The position numbers and the translations under genes were made by a program. DNA of 35,306 nt, from positions 1 through 35,306 of the forward strand of contig JASEHT010000005.1 of assembly GCA_030018675.1 (NCBI GenBank), written 5' to 3'. Below, one piece after another: positions 35,288 through 35,306 of the stretch. Origin of the DNA: Smithella sp. (GTDB lineage: Bacteria; Desulfobacterota; Syntrophia; Syntrophales; Smithellaceae). Positions within the stretch are counted from its first letter, which is position 1, and the number at the start of each line of letters is the position of its first letter. The notes below the pieces were generated by a model that saw only the letters and a program-made list of their open reading frames with translations, searched no databases and was not told the DNA's origin.

Positions 35288-35306
35288 ATGAAGTCAATGA
35301 TGATGA
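35288..35306 (+). CDS. start of a CDS running off the window edge
   Basis: ATGAAGTCAATGATGATGA preceded by AAAGGCAGG SD-like sequence; too short to identify. Confidence 0.3.

Overview
The window looks like a chromosomal segment of a deltaproteobacterium, possibly Syntrophales/Desulfobacterota; this is inferred from gene content only. About 26 CDSs are supportable. Minus-strand genes on the left encode a cupin protein, a cytochrome b5-like/DUF2231 membrane protein, a UbiA-family prenyltransferase, a chalcone-isomerase-like protein and a zinc-ribbon/TPR protein. A HEAT-repeat protein (+), a membrane protein (-) and a LysM protein (-) follow. The centre is dominated by two adjacent minus-strand genes made almost entirely of 36-residue Sel1-like repeats (785 aa and 1513 aa, about 7 kb of 108-bp coding repeats). 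Downstream are a FAD-dependent dehydrogenase, a DUF3617-like protein, a tRNA-Gln(CTG) convergent with glnS, xthA, a DUF484/GAF-like protein, a TetR-OMF-OMF-MFP-RND-PII-like efflux operon, an N-formylglutamate amidohydrolase/C39-like peptidase fusion, a secreted protein divergent from an ECF sigma/anti-sigma pair, and a truncated SRAP (MCGRF) remnant near the right edge. The most unusual signal is the architecture of the giant Sel1 protein. Its length is fully accounted for by a 15-aa N-cap, 39 full repeats, five 15-aa helix-A-like insertions and a 19-aa C-cap, and the full repeats fall in blocks of 10/10/8/9/1/1. Other points of interest are the tRNA-Gln/glnS pair, the amidohydrolase-C39 fusion, a perfect operator-like palindrome at 18791-18810, and the SRAP remnant next to a short palindrome.
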